The position numbers and the translations under genes are program-made. Source: Pachyseris speciosa (Eukaryota; Cnidaria; Anthozoa; Scleractinia; Pachyseridae). From it: a stretch of DNA of 64,000 nt. Below the pieces are notes generated by a model. The model saw nothing but the letters and a program-made list of their open reading frames with translations, had not been told where the DNA came from and made no database searches. Shown piece after piece: positions 63,300-64,000 of the stretch (position 1 is the first letter of the stretch; each line of letters starts with the position of its first letter). Where the stretch lies: the NCBI GenBank assembly GCA_016490735.1, contig JAEMWC010000099.1, forward strand, positions 1,371,001-1,435,000, written 5' to 3'.

Positions 63300-63928
63300 T
63301 CGATAGAACTTTCGAGGTAAACAACAATTGGATGGGTTTTCATAACGACCTTCAGAAGTTGTCTGCCATCCTACGGAAGAACCTTTATTCTGAGAACCTT
63401 ATAAGCAATTGTATTTCTAAATACATTTTGACGTCGGTTAAGGATGTGAAGGTTCAACCCCCTTCTGCGGAGGAGTCCCGGGAAAAATCTAAGTTCTTTT
63501 TTAAGATGCCATATCTTGGGCACTTCTCACTCTTGACGCAGAGAAGGATATGCAAACTTGTTAATCGATTATGTAAGCTTATTGATATTAAACTAGTCTT
63601 TACTACTTTCAAAATCAAAGATCTTTTTAGTGTGAAAGATGCCATCCCTAAAGGGCTCCGCACACGCGTGGTGTATAAATTCTCGTGTGCAAACTGTAAC
63701 GCTTGTTATGTCGGCGAAACAAGCCGACACTTCTCCACGCGAGTGCGCGAGCACTTACTATCGGATGGATCTTCGCACGTACACAAACATCTGCTGAGTT
63801 CAGAGTCTTGTCGAGCATCCTGTTCAACGGATTGTTTCCAGATTCTGGACTGTGCAGCTACTAAATATCAAGTGAGGCTTAAGGAATCCATGCATATCAA
63901 ATGGGAGAAACCCAATCTCAATCAGTAG
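63278..63928 (+). CDS. PLE C-terminal region with GIY-YIG endonuclease
   Basis: 216 codons in the frame after the slip: an RT thumb/linker (FLKTLIDRTFEVNNNWMGFH...), a KPPYLGHFS-like connector (MPYLGHFSLLTQRRI), a Cys pair (CANCNACY) leading into YVGETSRHFSTRVREH, the GIY-YIG core with its conserved Arg, and a later Lys-Glu segment (LKESMHIKWEKPNLNQ). The endonuclease nicks target DNA for priming in this family. The Met at 63278 is an internal residue, not a real start. Confidence 0.8.
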   Translation: MGFLKTLIDRTFEVNNNWMGFHNDLQKLSAILRKNLYSENLISNCISKYILTSVKDVKVQPPSAEESREKSKFFFKMPYLGHFSLLTQRRICKLVNRLCKLIDIKLVFTTFKIKDLFSVKDAIPKGLRTRVVYKFSCANCNACYVGETSRHFSTRVREHLLSDGSSHVHKHLLSSESCRASCSTDCFQILDCAATKYQVRLKESMHIKWEKPNLNQ

Positions 63929-64000
63929 GTGAAACACATAAACCTGACACTCTCCCTGTAAGTCTCTCTATGTCTATTGTTTAACTATTTAACACGCAAT

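Larger units (their letters stand above)
62625..64000 (+). mobile_element. Penelope-like element, 5'-truncated and broken
   Basis: Coding similarity starts at about 62625 in the middle of the reverse transcriptase and continues through a GIY-YIG endonuclease to a stop at 63926-63928, then 3' untranslated sequence to the window edge. The order RT then GIY-YIG in one ORF defines endonuclease-bearing PLEs. At least two breaks disable it: an in-frame TAG at 62988-62990 and a frame change between 63240 and 63299. Its 3' end resembles the isolated tail at 33035-33310. Confidence 0.85.

Overview
The window reads as animal nuclear DNA, most likely from an anthozoan cnidarian such as a stony coral or sea anemone. 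This is inferred from intron-bearing genes, a eukaryotic TPR-CHAT protein, a rhodopsin-class GPCR, tRNA-derived SINEs, a Penelope-like element, a LINE tail, a Ty3/gypsy element and many palindromic MITEs. There is no operon structure and no CRISPR. Genes are sparse. Most of the window is repeats.

Layout. 1-5640 holds a candidate cysteine-rich exon, a TA-flanked MITE, a trinucleotide array and two tRNA-Thr-like units. About 5645-20960 (copy A) and 22877-38438 (copy B) are two direct copies of one ~15 kb segment, with a ~1.9 kb spacer between them. Copy B carries an open class A GPCR (36577-37476) and copy A carries its dead paralogue (18495-19424). The two copies differ by later insertions, and each copy supplies the empty site for insertions in the other. 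Copy A gained a 4.6 kb Ty3/gypsy element (6693-11301), a 1.36 kb long-TIR foldback element (11443-12803), a palindromic MITE (13725-14051) and a SINE (about 17979-18260). Copy B gained a foldback tRNA-family element, a second SINE and a 2.2 kb block. Between its shared blocks it also carries nine near-identical 250/251 bp units, each with a tRNA-Thr-like sequence (about 33325-35693).

From 38.4 to 49.5 kb the sequence is almost all dispersed repeats and MITEs. At 49612-50509 I can assemble a four-exon gene for a small secreted ten-cysteine peptide, with all splice phases matching. At 56479-59508 on the minus strand lies a large exon of a TPR-CHAT protein with its His/Cys dyad in place, and a likely N-terminal TPR exon of the same kind of gene lies at about 61750-61880. 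The window ends in a 5'-truncated LINE tail (about 61245-61530) and a broken Penelope-like element with reverse transcriptase and GIY-YIG regions (about 62625 to the end).

Items most worth following up: the tRNA-bearing satellite with its palindromic end, the hammerhead-ribozyme-like motifs in PLE-type tails, the ten-cysteine peptide gene, the TPR-CHAT gene, and the pair of segmental copies that date each other's insertions. All identifications are by eye. No database search was run.
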